64,000 nucleotides of DNA from Sipunculus nudus (GCA_026874595.1 CM049316.1:53021676-53085675), one strand, 5' to 3'; counted from the first letter of the stretch, positions 12,681-37,840 are shown. The notes: generated from the letters alone by a model not told the origin. Numbers and translations: made by a program.

Positions 12681-12760
12681 AAACGAGTGATCGTGTGACC
12701 CTTATAAAAGCTGCTGTTTATTATATCAGCAGAAGTAGCAGTCGTTGTCGGTATGTGTAA
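12681..12760 (+). promoter_or_regulatory. candidate TATA/Inr core promoter
   Basis: TATAAAA at 12,703 is followed about 25 bp downstream by TCAGC (12,726), spaced like a TATA box and an initiator. GAGTGATCGTGTGAC lies just upstream. A near copy of that upstream motif (GAGTGATCATGCGAC) precedes an AT-rich TATAAA-like stretch near 17,900. No convincing ORF follows, so the transcript, if any, is unknown. Confidence 0.3.
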
Positions 12761-15500
12761 ACAGCTAGTTATAAATTAATAATGTCAGGTCGGGCGTAAG
12801 TTCTGACTTATATTCGTATCTGACAGAAGGTTTTGATCTTTGCCTATCTGGAAATAACCCTTAGACGAAAAGAGAGAGATGATTATGTCAAGAACAGTTC
12901 TGTGATCTCTTTCTTACAAAATAACATGCGGGTGCCGAGAGCGGACCGCGGAGGTTCACAAACCCAATGATAAATATGAGTGACACGTCGGGCACCTGCT
13001 AGGAGGGCAAAGAAATTTGTAACTGTTGAAGGCTTCCCCTGCTTCGGGAGCCCCTACCAACTCGAACAAAGGCGGGGTCGCTCCTGGATTGGCAGCAGTT
13101 TGTCTGAAGAAATTAGTCTGACGTCCGCCATGACAGCGTCATTCTTAGTGGTTATATGCATAATGAGTTCACAGGTATAACTCATGTTCTTATTCTCTCG
13201 AAAAATTACCGTATGCCATGCCCAGTTTTTTTTTTCTTCTTCAGATCCATAAAAATGACATAATCAGCCCAGGGTTGGTGTTGTGGTCCAAAGTTTATTT
13301 GTGAATAATTGCAAATTATACACTATCCTGAGGGAACAGTGAACGGATGGTCTTTTTAACGTTTATGTACATCATCGAATGCACACTTTCAATATTTAAT
13401 TCTGTTTATAATAAAAAATTTGAAAGATAAACTGAATAAAATTAATAGAGCAGTTTAATTAAACATTCGGTATTTGTAGTTAAGAAAATGATAAACATTA
13501 ATAATCAATTTCAAAATATCCATGAAAATATATTTTGAATATATATAAATTCACTGATGTAAACAGTACATGTGGCGATAATACAGAACGCATGCCGCCC
13601 GACCATGTAACATGAATGTAATTTGGTGCATACAGTTATCCCCGGTGTCCATGTTCAATTCTACCTGGAGAGGAAATACTCCCCCCACCTATCCTTTGTG
13701 TGTGCATTTGGCCCTCAATCTTCTTTTGAAACTATCTCTATAGGTCAGTTTTCAATGCAAACTACTTATGTCTATTTACAAGCAGACGACATTCTGACAT
13801 GAACCATTTCCCGTCCTGCGGGCCCGTGTTCACGCCAGATAACCCGATATATTAGAATTTGTACCCACTGGCGCCCGCCTCAGTGTTCGGTCTTCTGGGT
13901 TTACAGCGGGTCGCGGGCATACGACAAGTCGCCGAGGCAGGGCACCACACGACACCGATAATGATAACATTTGTAAACCAGTAAATTGGAAAGGAGTGGA
14001 CAGTCTTGACCGTTCTACCTCGGGGGTCCTCTAGTTCGGGGGTAGTAACTTACCGGTGGAAGTGTATACAAATGAGTGACAGTGGAAACAAATGGCCCGC
14101 CCAATATGATGACGATACGGCGCCCCGTCCACCGTACACCGGCAGTCATCACTCATCCCAAAGGCCTGACAGACTCGCCTCAGGGGATTATAATTACACC
14201 ATTTTCACCACTGTCCGACAGTCATTACCCCTCATAGACACAGAAGACATATGGTTTGCTATATTTATGACTAATATGGTTTAAATCTGCAGTGTTTACC
14301 TCTACATATAAAAATTTTAAATTTCAAATAAACCTGTAGGTTATCGAATACAAACCGACTATAAATCACGCCTGCAATAAAACACGGACGCATGGATTTT
14401 AATTTTATATATAGCAACTGGAATTTAAACACATCATGTACACTTTAAAAAGATAAATGAAACAGAGAGAGAGAGAGAGAGAGGGAGAAAAAGGAATGCC
14501 ATAAAGTTTATATATAGACGGTCATATTTTGATGATTAGGCTATTAGGAACATTTAAAGTGAAATTTATCAATTTACCGTCATTCACATCTTTATTTAAA
14601 TGGTAAATAAAAAATTCTATAATTGGTTTAAATGACAAATAGAAAGACAGGAATGTAACTATAATGAACCTGTCTTGTATCGAATCTGCCGCTGGGTGGC
14701 GTAGTTGATCAAGTACAACTTGTGGGACACCCTGTTCTACCCTCGGGCGGTGGCGCTGGCTTCCATCACGACGTCGTACAGTCAATGGACGATCTAATCC
14801 CCTCCCCGCGGCCATGTTGTCGGGGTGATAACATCAGGAGGGGTGGACAGCTCTCACCCCACGGCCATACCTACATGGACACGAACAGACACGTGGCTCC
14901 AATGTTAGGAATACATGTTTCATTTCTGTCACACATCCATCACAAGTCGTACTTTCACCACGTATATATGTCATGTAAATATACTACCTGACAAATTAAA
15001 TATCAAGAATTATACTGCTAATCCCAGCACAGAATAATGATAATGACTAATACATATATATCTTATGGTAAACTCTAGGTTCACAACACCTGACACATTT
15101 TAAATTATCTTCATAACCGAATTTCCCGAAGAAATTATTTTCTTTTCATGAATATGAAACTGCATGAAACCCTTTTGGTTATTTACAATGGAAGACAGTG
15201 AGATGGTTTGTATTTATGTCTCCATAATCAGGAATCTAATTTAATGTTATAAGAGTAATTTTCTTTATCTGAAATATAAATAAACTGTATATCACGCTCT
15301 TTCAAAATTATGTAACGTATTCATGATTAGAACAAGCAACAATTTTTATTTGAAACATTCAGTAACATCACAGCTTGGATTTCTAAACATTATATTGTTT
15401 TATAAATTACGCCTTTTATAGCTTTGCATATGATTTCCATGTATATTTTATGTTCTTTTATGTGCAGCGTTTTAGAATAATTTTACATTACTGAAGACAC
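12761..15500. other. intergenic, GC-richer islands without assignable genes
   Basis: Mostly AT-rich with GC-richer patches at 12,930-13,130, 13,800-14,260 and 14,690-14,900. These patches hold short open segments on one or both strands (for example 14,006-14,284 plus and 14,722-14,991 plus), but I see no domain and no good splice borders. They may be unrecognised exons or regulatory DNA. A short (GA)n lies at 14,464-14,483. Confidence 0.4.
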
Positions 15501-15509
15501 TTTATAAAA

Positions 15510-15510
<1 letters not shown>

Positions 15511-15559
<49 letters not shown>

Positions 15560-15564
15560 AATAT

Positions 15565-15637
<73 letters not shown>
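15511..15637. repeat. (AT)n microsatellite
   Basis: About 125 bp of nearly uninterrupted AT dinucleotide with a few TACATAAAT breaks. Confidence 0.95.
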
Positions 15638-15639
<2 letters not shown>

Positions 15640-18630
15640 ATGGGTGGAAAAGGCTATTGGTACTCTGGAAAACACCTGCAGGCCTAGATGAAAATCAATG
15701 AACGCATTTCGTCGGTATGCGCTCTGTGAGGGTTTTCTATAGTTACCAAAGTAACTATATTCCAATATACACTGACGCCAATTTGCGTTGTCCTGATGCC
15801 ATTCTGTGAAATAGCATTTATTTAATATTTCCTCGAATAAACCAATAAATGGATCATAAAAGTTTGTATATATTCCTCATAGGTACATGAAATGATAGTG
15901 GGAATAAAAGCAAAAAGTTGTGAAAAAAATTATTCTGCATGAAAAGTTTTTATAAGGCGCATCACGCTCCACGGTGGTATCTCTTACATTGGCTTGTTTT
16001 CTGGCTGCATAAATATGCAGCTGATAATAATTAAGATTATCAACGTCGTTTTACATTTTTTTAATTTTAACTATCCTGACGTCCGTGCAGGGTGTGTGCA
16101 TGGGTGTAATCTGTATAACTGCTATGTAACTATTACATCTTTACTCTGAATTAACACATTTTTCCATATACGCTGTGATGTATAATCCGGAAGTAGGATA
16201 TTGATGTATCTATAGTCAGTCAAAATACGAGCTTTATTATTTAAAACTTTGGATTTAAAATGTTTCTATGAGTTTTAAAATCATATGTTTTTCATCGCAC
16301 ACAGCTTTCTGATGATCGTATAATTCCTAACAGTCTACACACAGAAACCCGAGCTTTATAAAAATTTGTATCCGAGTCGTAATTTGATGTATGGGTGACA
16401 CAGCCCGGTCAGAATGATGAATGTACTCAGTGACCGCGGGGTCGGGGAGCCCTGTAAGGGGAGGGGTAAAACATGTCGAAGAGGGTAGGGTAAGCTCCGC
16501 CTGGCTGAGTAAGCACCACGGGATGGACAGGGGGGGACATTTATCTGCAGTGTCACCCAGGTTGTCTTGTCGCCCATGATCATTAATCCTAAAAATATTT
16601 CTTACGGAGACATGTCTGACGGTGTACCAGTCTCTCAGCCGACTGCTCGGGCGTGGACAGCGTGAATGTGGGACCAGGGGTTACCGCAAACATTTATCTC
16701 AATTTACCTGTAACTCACACTAAACGTATACGTGTGTAGTAGCTATGTACCTGAGTATTATCTCTACAGAAAATATGGAAAATTTACACAAGAAATATTC
16801 AAAGTGACCATTCTTGGTTCCTGCACTAAAATATGTCACTATATCTCTATATAGAGTCTACGTGTAAAACAATTAACTCTAGTATATATTTACAGTTCAT
16901 AACACAGATATTTAATTGAAAGGTAAGCGTTTGTTTTCAGGGTTATAACTATTGTTTAAAAAGTTTAAAATAATGCAATAATAATAATAATAATAGTAAC
17001 AATAGACAAAGAAATGTGACCCATGTCATTGTCATTAATTTAGGGAAATCTCACATACACGTTAGAGGAAACAACGCTTAAAGTGATTTAATTTAATTTT
17101 GATGTTTTCTTCATTTTACAATTTTTCTTCAACGTCAGTTATGTCTGCACCACTTTTATTAATGCCACTTTTGCTAGCGTTATATTGTGTTTTTTTTATA
17201 AACTTTTTCCTGCATCATATCTACATACACCCAAGATTTCTGGAGTCATACCTGACCGATATCGTGCATAAAGGGATCTTTAAAACCGCAATCACCGGAA
17301 CTGTCATGTATGGACCCTCTTGAAGATAAAAAGGATATTTATGATAAGTATCTTTGGGATAATTAGGGGCGCCTTGAATTTTTACCTGTTATGTATGCAC
17401 AGCCACCCGTCCTGACCCTCGACGCACGCGCATTACACACCATTATGCCAATGAACAATTGGTCAATTAAGGCTGAGTCGCGTAGTCACACAGACCAGGC
17501 GTCAGTGACATCATCAGGAGGGGTTCTGTTGGAAGGAAAGCACTTTTCCTCTGACGACAACAAATCATTGCGTCATGCCGCGGTGTAGTCCTGGTATTGT
17601 TCGCTGCCAACAGGGGGCCTTTGATTTCGTTAATGCGTTGAGTGGCTTTGACTGTGGCGCTAAGTTATACCCGGATAATTGTGGGGGGAATTTCATTTTA
17701 AAACCATGAGTGCCGCCCCGTCCATTATCTGCGAGTTAAACCTCGTTAAGAGTCCTATATGCATGCGTAATATTGATAAATATGGAAGCTCTGCTTTTGC
17801 TGACCATTAACGTGAAAGTATGTACATGGTGCCAACCTGTACCAGTCTTTGTCTCTATTTGGAGAGTTATTTATGATAGCTCGGAAATTAACCGGGAGCA
17901 CGAGTGATCATGCGACTTACTTAAATATAAATGGCCCGTTGGCCATGAAGTTTAGCTGGACTTGAAGCAATATTAAAGGGCATAGGCCAAAAAAAGTATG
18001 GTTCTAGGGCACCATTTTTAAAAATCAGTGCGGGCGGGCGAATTTTTGTTTTACCTTTTTTTGTATGTTTCGATAAAAATGTCATATTATTAGAGATAAA
18101 GCATGATAAAAACAATTTTTTTGCTATACAGGTAAAAGCATAGCATTGCCAAGGGAATCTTATCAAAGTTGTATCATTTTATCTTCTTGAAAGATGAAAA
18201 TCAAAATTAAAATTTTTGATGTGGGGGTTAAAATTGACGCGGTCGGTGCCTGAGAACCATACCTTTTTGACTGAGCATTTAGCAAAAAGATAAAGGCTGC
18301 AGTAACCAAATATGTAGTTTAGAAGAAAATGTCACATGTCTTCATGTAAAGTTCGAAGATATATAATGGCTAAAATGAATGCCCCGCTAAGTATCTTGCC
18401 CCTTAACTCGGAATATATCAGAGTGGCCTCTGTTCAGGTCTCTCATCCGGTGTCAGGACGTGAAGCTGTCTCACTGATATGATTTCTACCCTACTACAGC
18501 ACTGATCAATGGCTGTTATTTGCTATTTGGAAAAAAATACAAGAAGAGAATGAAAATGAAGATTATTCAACTTATAAATGCAGAATTATTTTTTTAAGAT
18601 AATGTTGTAAGATCATTTTAAACCAATACA
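15640..18630. other. intergenic, nothing assigned
   Basis: AT-rich with GC-richer patches at 16,420-16,680 and 17,390-17,720. The second contains CCAATGAACAATTGGTCAATTAA and GTGACATCATC and could be regulatory, but no gene can be tied to it. (ATA)n near 16,978. Confidence 0.4.
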
Positions 18631-18649
18631 TATTTATGGCTAAACAGCA

Positions 18650-18850
18650 ACAGGACAAGTAATCCTCCCTGGACAATTCCACCCCCTCTCCCCCCCCCCC
18701 CACCCAACTTTTTCCGGACAATTACCTCAACCCCTCTCCCCTATAATCCCCCCTCGACGATACCTCCACCCCCCCCCCCCCCCCAGAGAATTACCCACCG
18801 ATCGGTTTCACTTCAAGGACAATAACCCCCTGCCCTTTACCTCCATGGTA
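18650..18850. repeat. C-rich degenerate repeat
   Basis: Several imperfect units of GGACAATTACC plus long C runs (C10-C15). The reverse complement of this unit type appears at 20,190-20,370, on the other side of the 41-bp array. Confidence 0.6.
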
Positions 18851-18979
18851 TAAATTATACTCTTAAGGTAACATTATAAAAATGAATAAATAGATGCAGC
18901 GTAAATTCTATAGTACATGTGAGTGGCTTAAAATGCAATATCTTAAAATATTTTGTATTGCAAGAAAAAAAATGGAAGA

Positions 18980-19792
18980 CAGGCGCGTTAATTGGGACCG
19001 TCAGAAGAAGATACTGACGACTGGCGTGTGTACCAGTACCGTCAGTAGAGGATACTGAAGAAAGGCGAGTGTACCAGTTCCGTCAGTAGAGGATACTGAC
19101 AACAGGCGTGTGTACCAGTACCGTCAGCAGAGGATACTGACAACAGGTGTGTGTGCCAGTACCGTCAGTAGAGGATACTGACAACAGGCGTGTGTACCAG
19201 TACCGTCAGCAGAGGATACTGACAACAGGTGTGTGTGCCAGTACCGTCAGTAGAGGATACTGACGACAGGCCTGTGTACCAGTACCGTCAGTAGAGGATA
19301 CTGACAACAGGTGTGTGTGCCAGTACCGTCAGTAGAGGATACTGACGACAGGCCTGTGTACCAGTACCGTCACTAGAGGATACTGAAGACAAGGTTGTGT
19401 ACCAAGATCGTCAGTAGAGGATACTGAAGACAGGCGTGTGTACCAGTACCTTCAGTAGAGGATACTGAAGACCAGCTTTTGTACCAGTACCATCAGTTGA
19501 GGATACTGATTACAGGCGTGTGTACCAGTACCGTCAGTAGAGGATACTGACGATAGGCGTGTGTACCAATACCGTCAGGAGAGGATACTGACAACAGGTG
19601 TGTGTGCCAGTACCGTCAGTAGAGGATACTGACGATAGGCGTGTGTACCAGTACCGTCAGTAGAGGATACTGAAGACAAGCTTTTGTACCAGTACCGTCA
19701 GTAGAGGATACCGAAGACAGGCGTGTGTACCAGTACCGACAGCTGAGGATACTGACGACAGGCGTGTGTACCAGAACCGTCAGTAGATTTTA
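18980..19792. repeat. 41-bp minisatellite
   Basis: About 20 copies of a 41-bp unit around TACCAGTACCGTCAGTAGAG followed by GATACTGACAACAGGCGTGTG. GCGTGTG alternates with GTGTGTG and CCTGTG variants. Each unit contains the imperfect inverted pair CAGTACCGTCAGTA / TACTGAC, so single strands could fold. Confidence 0.95.
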
Positions 19793-20185
19793 ATTGCTTT
19801 ATACTGCATAAGATTTAGTCACTGTAATATTTGTATTTTGAAAATCAGCTATATAAGTTTTAAGTTTATTATTTAAGTTTGACCATTTCATGAACATTCT
19901 ATTTAACTTCTTATTTTTTACGATACATTTATTCTCTTAATTACAATATTAGATGTGTAAATATTTTTCGTAAGAAATTAATTTGTTACCGAATTGTCAT
20001 TTGTTTTGTTTAATTTACAATCAGAATAGTTAGACAATCACGGCTACATTAGACACTGAAACCAAGCCGCCAACCTGAAAGATAACTCATCGTAGTATTT
20101 CTTTATAAGTGAAGTACTTTCATGTATAGATGTATATATTTCACGACACTTAATATTGTGTATACATTAAAACGTATATTTTGTA
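19793..20185. other. AT-rich spacer
   Basis: No gene, RNA or transposon signature seen. Confidence 0.5.
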
Positions 20186-20189
20186 ACAT

Positions 20190-20370
20190 TGGAGCAATTG
20201 TCAAAGCGGGTTTTGCGGCTGGCGGGGTCGGCGGAAGGGGGGCTAGTCCGGGGGCTAATTGCCTGGGTCCGGGGAGCGGGGGCTGATTTTCTTGGGGGGT
20301 AACTGTCTAGGGAAAATTGTGTGTGTTTTTTTTCGAGGGGGGGGGCAATTGTTGATGTTAATTGTCAAGT
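20190..20370. repeat. G-rich degenerate repeat, inverted relative to 18,650
   Basis: GGGGCTAATTGCC, GGGGGTAACTGTC and GGGGGGCAATTG units. These resemble the reverse complement of the GACAATTACCCC units at 18,650-18,850. Four or more G runs lie close enough together to form a G-quadruplex on the plus strand. Confidence 0.55.
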
Positions 20371-20494
20371 GGGAAGTCTCTTACCAGGGCCTTCTAAACA
20401 ATCACGATCAAGTCTTTTTTTGTAAAACATCGAGATACTCTTATTACTGACAGTCACTGATAAATAATAAACATTATAACTGGAATACGACCAC

Positions 20495-20790
20495 TGAAGT
20501 CTAGGGGAACAGCATAGAACTCAGACTTGAAGATCGCGAGTACGAATCTCAGCCGAGGAGTAAGATTTTAACCATCAACCTTTACCCAAGGTGGGACTCT
20601 GTCAGTTTGTTTGAATCTCATGGCCACGGCCGTGTTTCAAACGCAAACGAGTGAGTAATGCATGGTCCCTCCGTTGTATGGCCGAGTTATGGGATTGCTT
20701 ACATCCAAGGACCCGAAGGTGCGGCATACACCGAGCCTGGATTACTCCAGGAATAAATTGAGAAGCGTCTTGTTAAGTAGTCTCAAAGCG
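20495..20790 (+). repeat. tRNA-derived SINE fossil
   Basis: AGCATAGAACTCAGACTTGA leading to GATCGCGAGTACGAATCTC matches the anticodon-arm to B-box half of a tRNA (GTACGAATC against GTTCGAATC). About 230 bp of non-tRNA body follows, ending in an AT-rich stretch. This layout is that of a tRNA-derived SINE. The A-box side is degraded and the family is not identified. Confidence 0.42.
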
Positions 20791-21635
20791 AGATTAAATT
20801 CTGAAGCTCTACATATTCAAGTTGAGTTTGAATCCAGTTAGTTCAGGCGTGTTTTCCTCCCCCCCCCCCCCCACGAAAATAAAAACACGAAAAGAGGAAA
20901 CATTACAGGAATCAGGAGAGGGAGGAGGCAAATCAGAACTTGTAAGAGGTCCAGAAGAAACCATATTTAGAATTTATCTTAGAAGCTCGAAAGGAAAAAC
21001 AAGGGAAACAATCAACGCCCTTTGTAACTGCATGAAGCTGGTTTTATTTATGACTTATAAAACTGTTTAATTGTGCAAGATAAGATAAAGGCTTATAAAG
21101 TACATTGTAATTTATACAAATACAGCTAAAGGTGAATAGGTTTAGCAAAACGTTATATCACTCTATAAACACATTCAGATACGGATAAAATACGTTTAAA
21201 TACTACGATAATATAAAAGATACATTTATTGTTGCATTACAGAAAAAACTACAACACTTAGTATCATCAGATCATTTACCACCATATAAGGAATGAAACG
21301 TACACGGTAGATTTGAGCTTTTACTCCACAAAGTAAATATCAACAAAAATCATGAGCAAAAAAATGTACTACTTCAGATTAAATCACAGTAAAATTAAAA
21401 CCGCTCCACAGCTCACCCGCAACATTCTTCACCTCCTAATAGCTGGGTAAAACTAACAAATAAAATAATTAACATTAATGACTGCAATATAATTTTTTGT
21501 AATTATTTAAGTATGTAAATCGTTGGATATCGCTTAAATATGCAATTAGGAATATACACACACTTCCGGGAATGAAAGTGAGTAAAAGAATCATACAACC
21601 ATTTATAATTGCCGAACTCCAATTTAGTTATATAT

Positions 21636-21702
<67 letters not shown>

Positions 21703-22380
21703 TAACTCCTCCACAGCACAGTCATATGACCGCGCGCAGGTGTACACTCAATGCTTTAGCCTATAAACAATGCCATATATATATCAAAATATCTATGTCG
21801 TACAGGTACAGATTGGTACTTGCTTGTGCGTCTTTATAATTTATATGTGCCAAGCTTTGCTGACAATATTTTGTAGGCCTGAGTTCAGATTGTTAAATGT
21901 GGCACTTAAACATGCACAACAATTATCGCGAGTCCGGCAAAAAGTGTAGCCTGCTGTTATTTGTTTTCTTTTTCACATTCTCTTTCTGGATGATTATCAC
22001 GTTTTGCGATATGGCCCAGAACGAGTTGTCAATCGAGTTGTCATGTCAAAGTCCGAGGTAACTGACACCCCCGTGTCGTTTATCCAGAGTAGCAAGGTGT
22101 TAATGTCAACAGATAATCATACATCATACAATCATTATACTTATGCCTATTATATATATGCGTAAAAATATCCCTCATATGATTTTGTAACTGGAGTGTT
22201 TCCATTTGTCCATCAGCGTATATGCGTGTGCATGTGATTACATACGTGAAAATGGTCACAGAAGCGATTTTCACACACAGGGTCTGCGTGAACTCGGGGA
22301 TCCAGGGTAAAATGACGTCACTTCATCTCTTTGTGCATTATCTGCTAGATCCACTCGATAAATATACACGTCTGCCAGTC

Positions 22381-22443
<63 letters not shown>

Positions 22444-24300
22444 GCATATTGGCGCATGTGCACATGGAAAAAAGGTCTTAACGAATGGCTGTCTGGCTGC
22501 AGCAGTGCCCGTGATAATCTCGTCCAATACATGACCCACATAAAATTTAAACTGTAAAACTGATTACTTTGTGCCTCATCCACATACCTACAGAATATAA
22601 GTATTTTCACCAAATATATATCACACACACATTATATATATATGTGTGCGTGTGTAAGAAATGTCCATAGTGCTAAAATCTAATAATCATGCATGTTTTA
22701 AGAAATATGCAAGGGAGCACTTCTTAATCAATCATAGACACAACTGTATCTAAGACTTTGCAAATTTAATGATAAACTATGACATATTGTCCTTCAACAA
22801 TTATAGTATTTCAAAAATTTGCAGTGACATCTGGTCATCCCTGGGATATTATAGACAACGGTCAGTCTGCCGGCGACCAGTGGGTTTCCGCCGATATTCG
22901 AGCATGGGCTGAGGACTGTATATCATAAGCTGCAGACACAATATCGAAGGAGAAAAAGGGAGCAAAAACTAATCCTGAGAAACCTGAATAAATAAACCCT
23001 ACTGCCGATGACGCTACAAGCCTTACACAAAGGATAAACTGTCCAAAATGTGGGGGCATACAAAAATTCAGAACAAAACATTAAGCCCCTAAAGAGAAGT
23101 CCCAATGAATTAAAACTCAGAAAAAATCTCCTTCAGCTGGATGATTCTCGCTGGTACCTATAAGACGGGTTACACATGGCGCCACAAGTTTTCAAAACTG
23201 AAATTTATAAAATGCTTAACGAGCTAAGGACAATAAATAAAAAGCCTTGACTGAGGATTATGAATATAGAAATTCCTTTAAAATGAGTCGTAGGTGGCGC
23301 TACAAGTTTTGTGCAACGGACAAAAAGATGCAAGATCCATAAGCACATTATGAGCTGTATGTAGAACACTATAAATGAAGCACTGAGAATGAGTCATCTG
23401 ATCTTTAGTATTACTGTAAAAAAACGGTTTGTATAAATGGTCTCAAATAAATTAAGTGGCAGATTGAAGAAATTAACTGAACAAGTATGGTTGGAGGATG
23501 GTCTATATGTATGTGTCACTGGTCTTATGTGATTTTTTAAAAAAATAAATTTCAGGACTATATATATATATTTTCCTGTTTAATATTATTTTCACTGAAA
23601 ATAACTCAATGAAATGGAGTGAATTTAAGGTCAAGGTCACGGCCAGATCTAAGGACATGGTCATGCCGCCACTTATTAGACCACGTGCAATATGGAAAAG
23701 TGCCCACACATCGCCGAGAAAATCTGATAAATACGGAAATGACAGGTTATAAAGCGACCGGTCACGTGACTGTAAAATACGTGACATCAACCATCCTTCA
23801 CGTGAAAATGAGGCTGACACCACATTAGTGCACGTGTAACAGTTTTCAATTAAAAAGACACGAGTTAAATTTGGAGGGAATCTAAACAACAAGTTAATAA
23901 TAGCTGACAGGAACAGGTTGATGAACAGCAGAAGAACAAGTATAAAGAGGTCACACTAAATCGACAGGAAACACTTCATACGTAGATTGACTGGAAACGA
24001 ACGGTCCCATTCATTCTGCGGAAGGATGGACCATGGATGAACACACCGGACTGAAAATATATATAGGTTACGGAGGCGACAAGTATAACCATAGTTGCTC
24101 ATTCCGGTTCAGAGGTTGTCGGTGAAAAATTACGCACAAGAAGTTAGAATAATAAGGTAATAAGAGTCAGTGACGAGCAAGACAGTTTCCTCCACACCAG
24201 CGACATCATTTGGCGACGACTATCACTAAGTATTCGGGTCCGTTATATCGGCAAAAAAGGTCTAATGTTTGTAATGGTAACGTCGCAGCTCCTGTCATGT
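20791..24300. other. intergenic DNA downstream of the Ly6/uPAR gene
   Basis: AT-rich, with (TA)n microsatellites at 21,642-21,704 and 22,386-22,444. Short repeat remnants carry ATGGCGCCACAAGTTTT near 23,178 and GGTGGCGCTACAAGTTTT near 23,293. A fragment AAGGTCAAGGTCACGG at 23,627 is related to the element at 33.8-35.2 kb. No exon assigned. Confidence 0.45.
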
Positions 24301-24307
24301 GTTGGGT

Positions 24308-24313
24308 TTTATT
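24308..24313 (-). terminator. candidate polyadenylation signal of the Ly6/uPAR gene
   Basis: AATAAA on the minus strand, about 550 bp past the stop codon at 24,862. It is the nearest canonical hexamer I found downstream; noncanonical signals nearer the stop cannot be excluded. Confidence 0.3.
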
Positions 24314-24861
24314 TAACATTAAGTAACAAGCACAGAAGACATCCTGCAAGCACTTGGGGAATATCGCTAGTACTATAATCTCTCTGTATGTAAATATAAA
24401 TTCTGGTGCAAGGATACGTGTGAATTTGAAACTCTTATCAATTGAAAGCAGCTAATTGAAATTTTAATTTTTCACTGACCTATTACGATGAATTCATTAT
24501 ATTTCTGGTATTGAATGAAATGTATGTTCAGCCTTCCGTCGTATTCACATGCAACACTAATGAACGTGAACTGATATGATAGGTATTATTTGAGCTACAT
24601 AACACTTTTTTTTCAGGTATAAAATTCGTTATGTGCAGCGTAAGTGCAGTCTAGGTTTTAAGTAAAGTTTGTTTCAAGTTTGCAGGAATATATAATGCCC
24701 TATGCTTAGCCTATATACACCTTTAACATCTAAATATCTACCTTTCATGCACTTCTTCCATATTTACAACTATAAATACATAATATCACGTATAATTATA
24801 CACTGTTTGCCATGAATATTTCAGCCAGTGAATGAGACCAGACCTCTTGGAAGATCAGAAG

Positions 24862-36387
<11,526 letters not shown>

Positions 36388-36434
36388 CTTGTCTCATCAA
36401 GGATTAACGATATTCTAGTATAGATTTATGCCAA

Positions 36435-36500
36435 CGGAGGGCCTTTTTAAAGGCTGCGATATCACTGATAGGCTAAAACCCGCTCTGCTATTGGTCTAGA
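36435..36500 (-). promoter_or_regulatory. candidate promoter of the Ly6/uPAR gene
   Basis: On the minus strand a CCAAT box (GACCAATAG, 36,490-36,494 on the reverse) lies about 40 bp upstream of a TATA-like CCTTTAAAAAGG (36,442-36,453). The TATA-like site is about 60 bp upstream of the chosen ATG. Order and spacing fit a Pol II promoter with a short 5' UTR, assuming exon 1 has no upstream noncoding exon. Confidence 0.4.
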
Positions 36501-37330
36501 ATCTCATGAATATTTAGTATGGCCGAGTCATTTAAGTGCAACATTACAAGACCTGACCTATAGCTACAGATTCTTGATTTCGGGTATAGACATGTTAGGT
36601 TATCATTAACAGGAGACTTACAACTTGGCCGACTTTGTTTTTCGATGATGGTTGTCATTTCTCATAACTGATGATCAAATGTGTATGCGATAAGGGCTCA
36701 CAGCAATTAAGTAACAAAGTAACATTTCCAAATTCGTTTCCGAATACGATATTCTGTCTTCTCAAAGCCTCTCCCACGGTCACTGCACGTAATGATGTCT
36801 GCTATGTCAGGGTCCAACTATGTATATTATAAGGGTTCCACGAACTACTTTTCACGGCAGGTTTTGTCATAAAATAAATACAATCCAGAGTCCCTGGCAG
36901 GAACATCGGCCTTAGAGATAAGCGGAAATGTTTGGTTTATCAGTTTAGATACAACAATGTATGACATATAAGGTACCCGAACTGTCAGTGTCTGTCGTCG
37001 CCGCCAGGTGCGCTAGTGAAATGGGAATGGTATTTTGTTGATATATTCAGTAAATTCATAACACAGTTATAACAGAAAACCTCGCATTCAAAACATAAAA
37101 TTAATCAAAGAACATATTTTTTTAGTATCAATGCAGCGTAGATACTTGTGAGCAAAAAAGTGGGTATATAGAGAAGAGGAAAAACTTAACTTCTACCGCC
37201 TATTAAAAGGAAGATACCGTAAAAACCATACTCTGTCACTAAGACGTCACTGCATCATATATAGTGTCCACGGTGGCTCTTTTTTGCCTCTCATAAAGCC
37301 CTTTTTTATCCAGACAACACAAAATTAAAT
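36501..37330. other. intergenic, upstream of the Ly6/uPAR gene
   Basis: No exon or repeat recognised. Distal promoter elements of the minus-strand gene could lie here. Confidence 0.4.
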
Positions 37331-37339
37331 CATTCAGTT

Positions 37340-37840
37340 TGGGAAAATGACAGCTACAGTTAGCTCTTTTAGTAATTACAAAGGAGGAGGTACAGTCAAA
37401 TCTTTAACAGGCTAAAGAAGTTTCAAAAGGGACATTTGAATCTTTCATTCAGGACAAAGAAAGAGTCACAGCCGACTCTTTCGTCAGTACAAATGATTCG
37501 CAGTCAACTCTTTTTGACAGAAAAAAATAATGCCAAGCTCGACCCTATCAGAGATGGCAAAAGAAGAGTCATCGTCGACTAACAGTCTCTCTCAGGATAA
37601 TGAAGCGCCACAGTCGATTCCTGCATTCAGGACAACAACAGTCACAGACGACTAATTCAGCCAGGACAACAGCAGTGACAGACGACTTATTCAGCAGGAA
37701 AAAGAAGAGCCATACTTGATTTATCTGGTCAGTACAAAAGAAGAGCTACAGTCGACTTTTACAATCAAGACAAATAAAGTCTGACAATCGACACTTTCAC
37801 TCAGGGCAAAAGAAGGAGCATAGTCGACCGTTTCCACTGA
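37340..37840. repeat. degenerate ~45-bp tandem repeat
   Basis: About ten diverged units sharing AGTCGACT, a CTTTCAGTCAGGACAA-like part and AAGAAGAGTCACAG. GTCGAC palindromes recur in most units. Old array with many indels. Confidence 0.65.

Noticed and set aside
14006-14284. Open segment reading MSDSGNKWPAQYDDDTAPRP as an N-terminal exon
   Set aside because: Composition is interesting, but no donor in a useful frame, no promoter and no recognised family; kept only as an unassigned GC-richer patch.
20520-20555. Functional tRNA gene
   Set aside because: B box and anticodon-arm likeness only; the acceptor stem and A-box side are degraded and a long non-tRNA body follows, so it fits a SINE.
23503-23892. 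129-codon minus-strand ORF
   Set aside because: It runs across a fragment of the AAGGTCA-rich repeat and TA-rich DNA; no domain or splice context.
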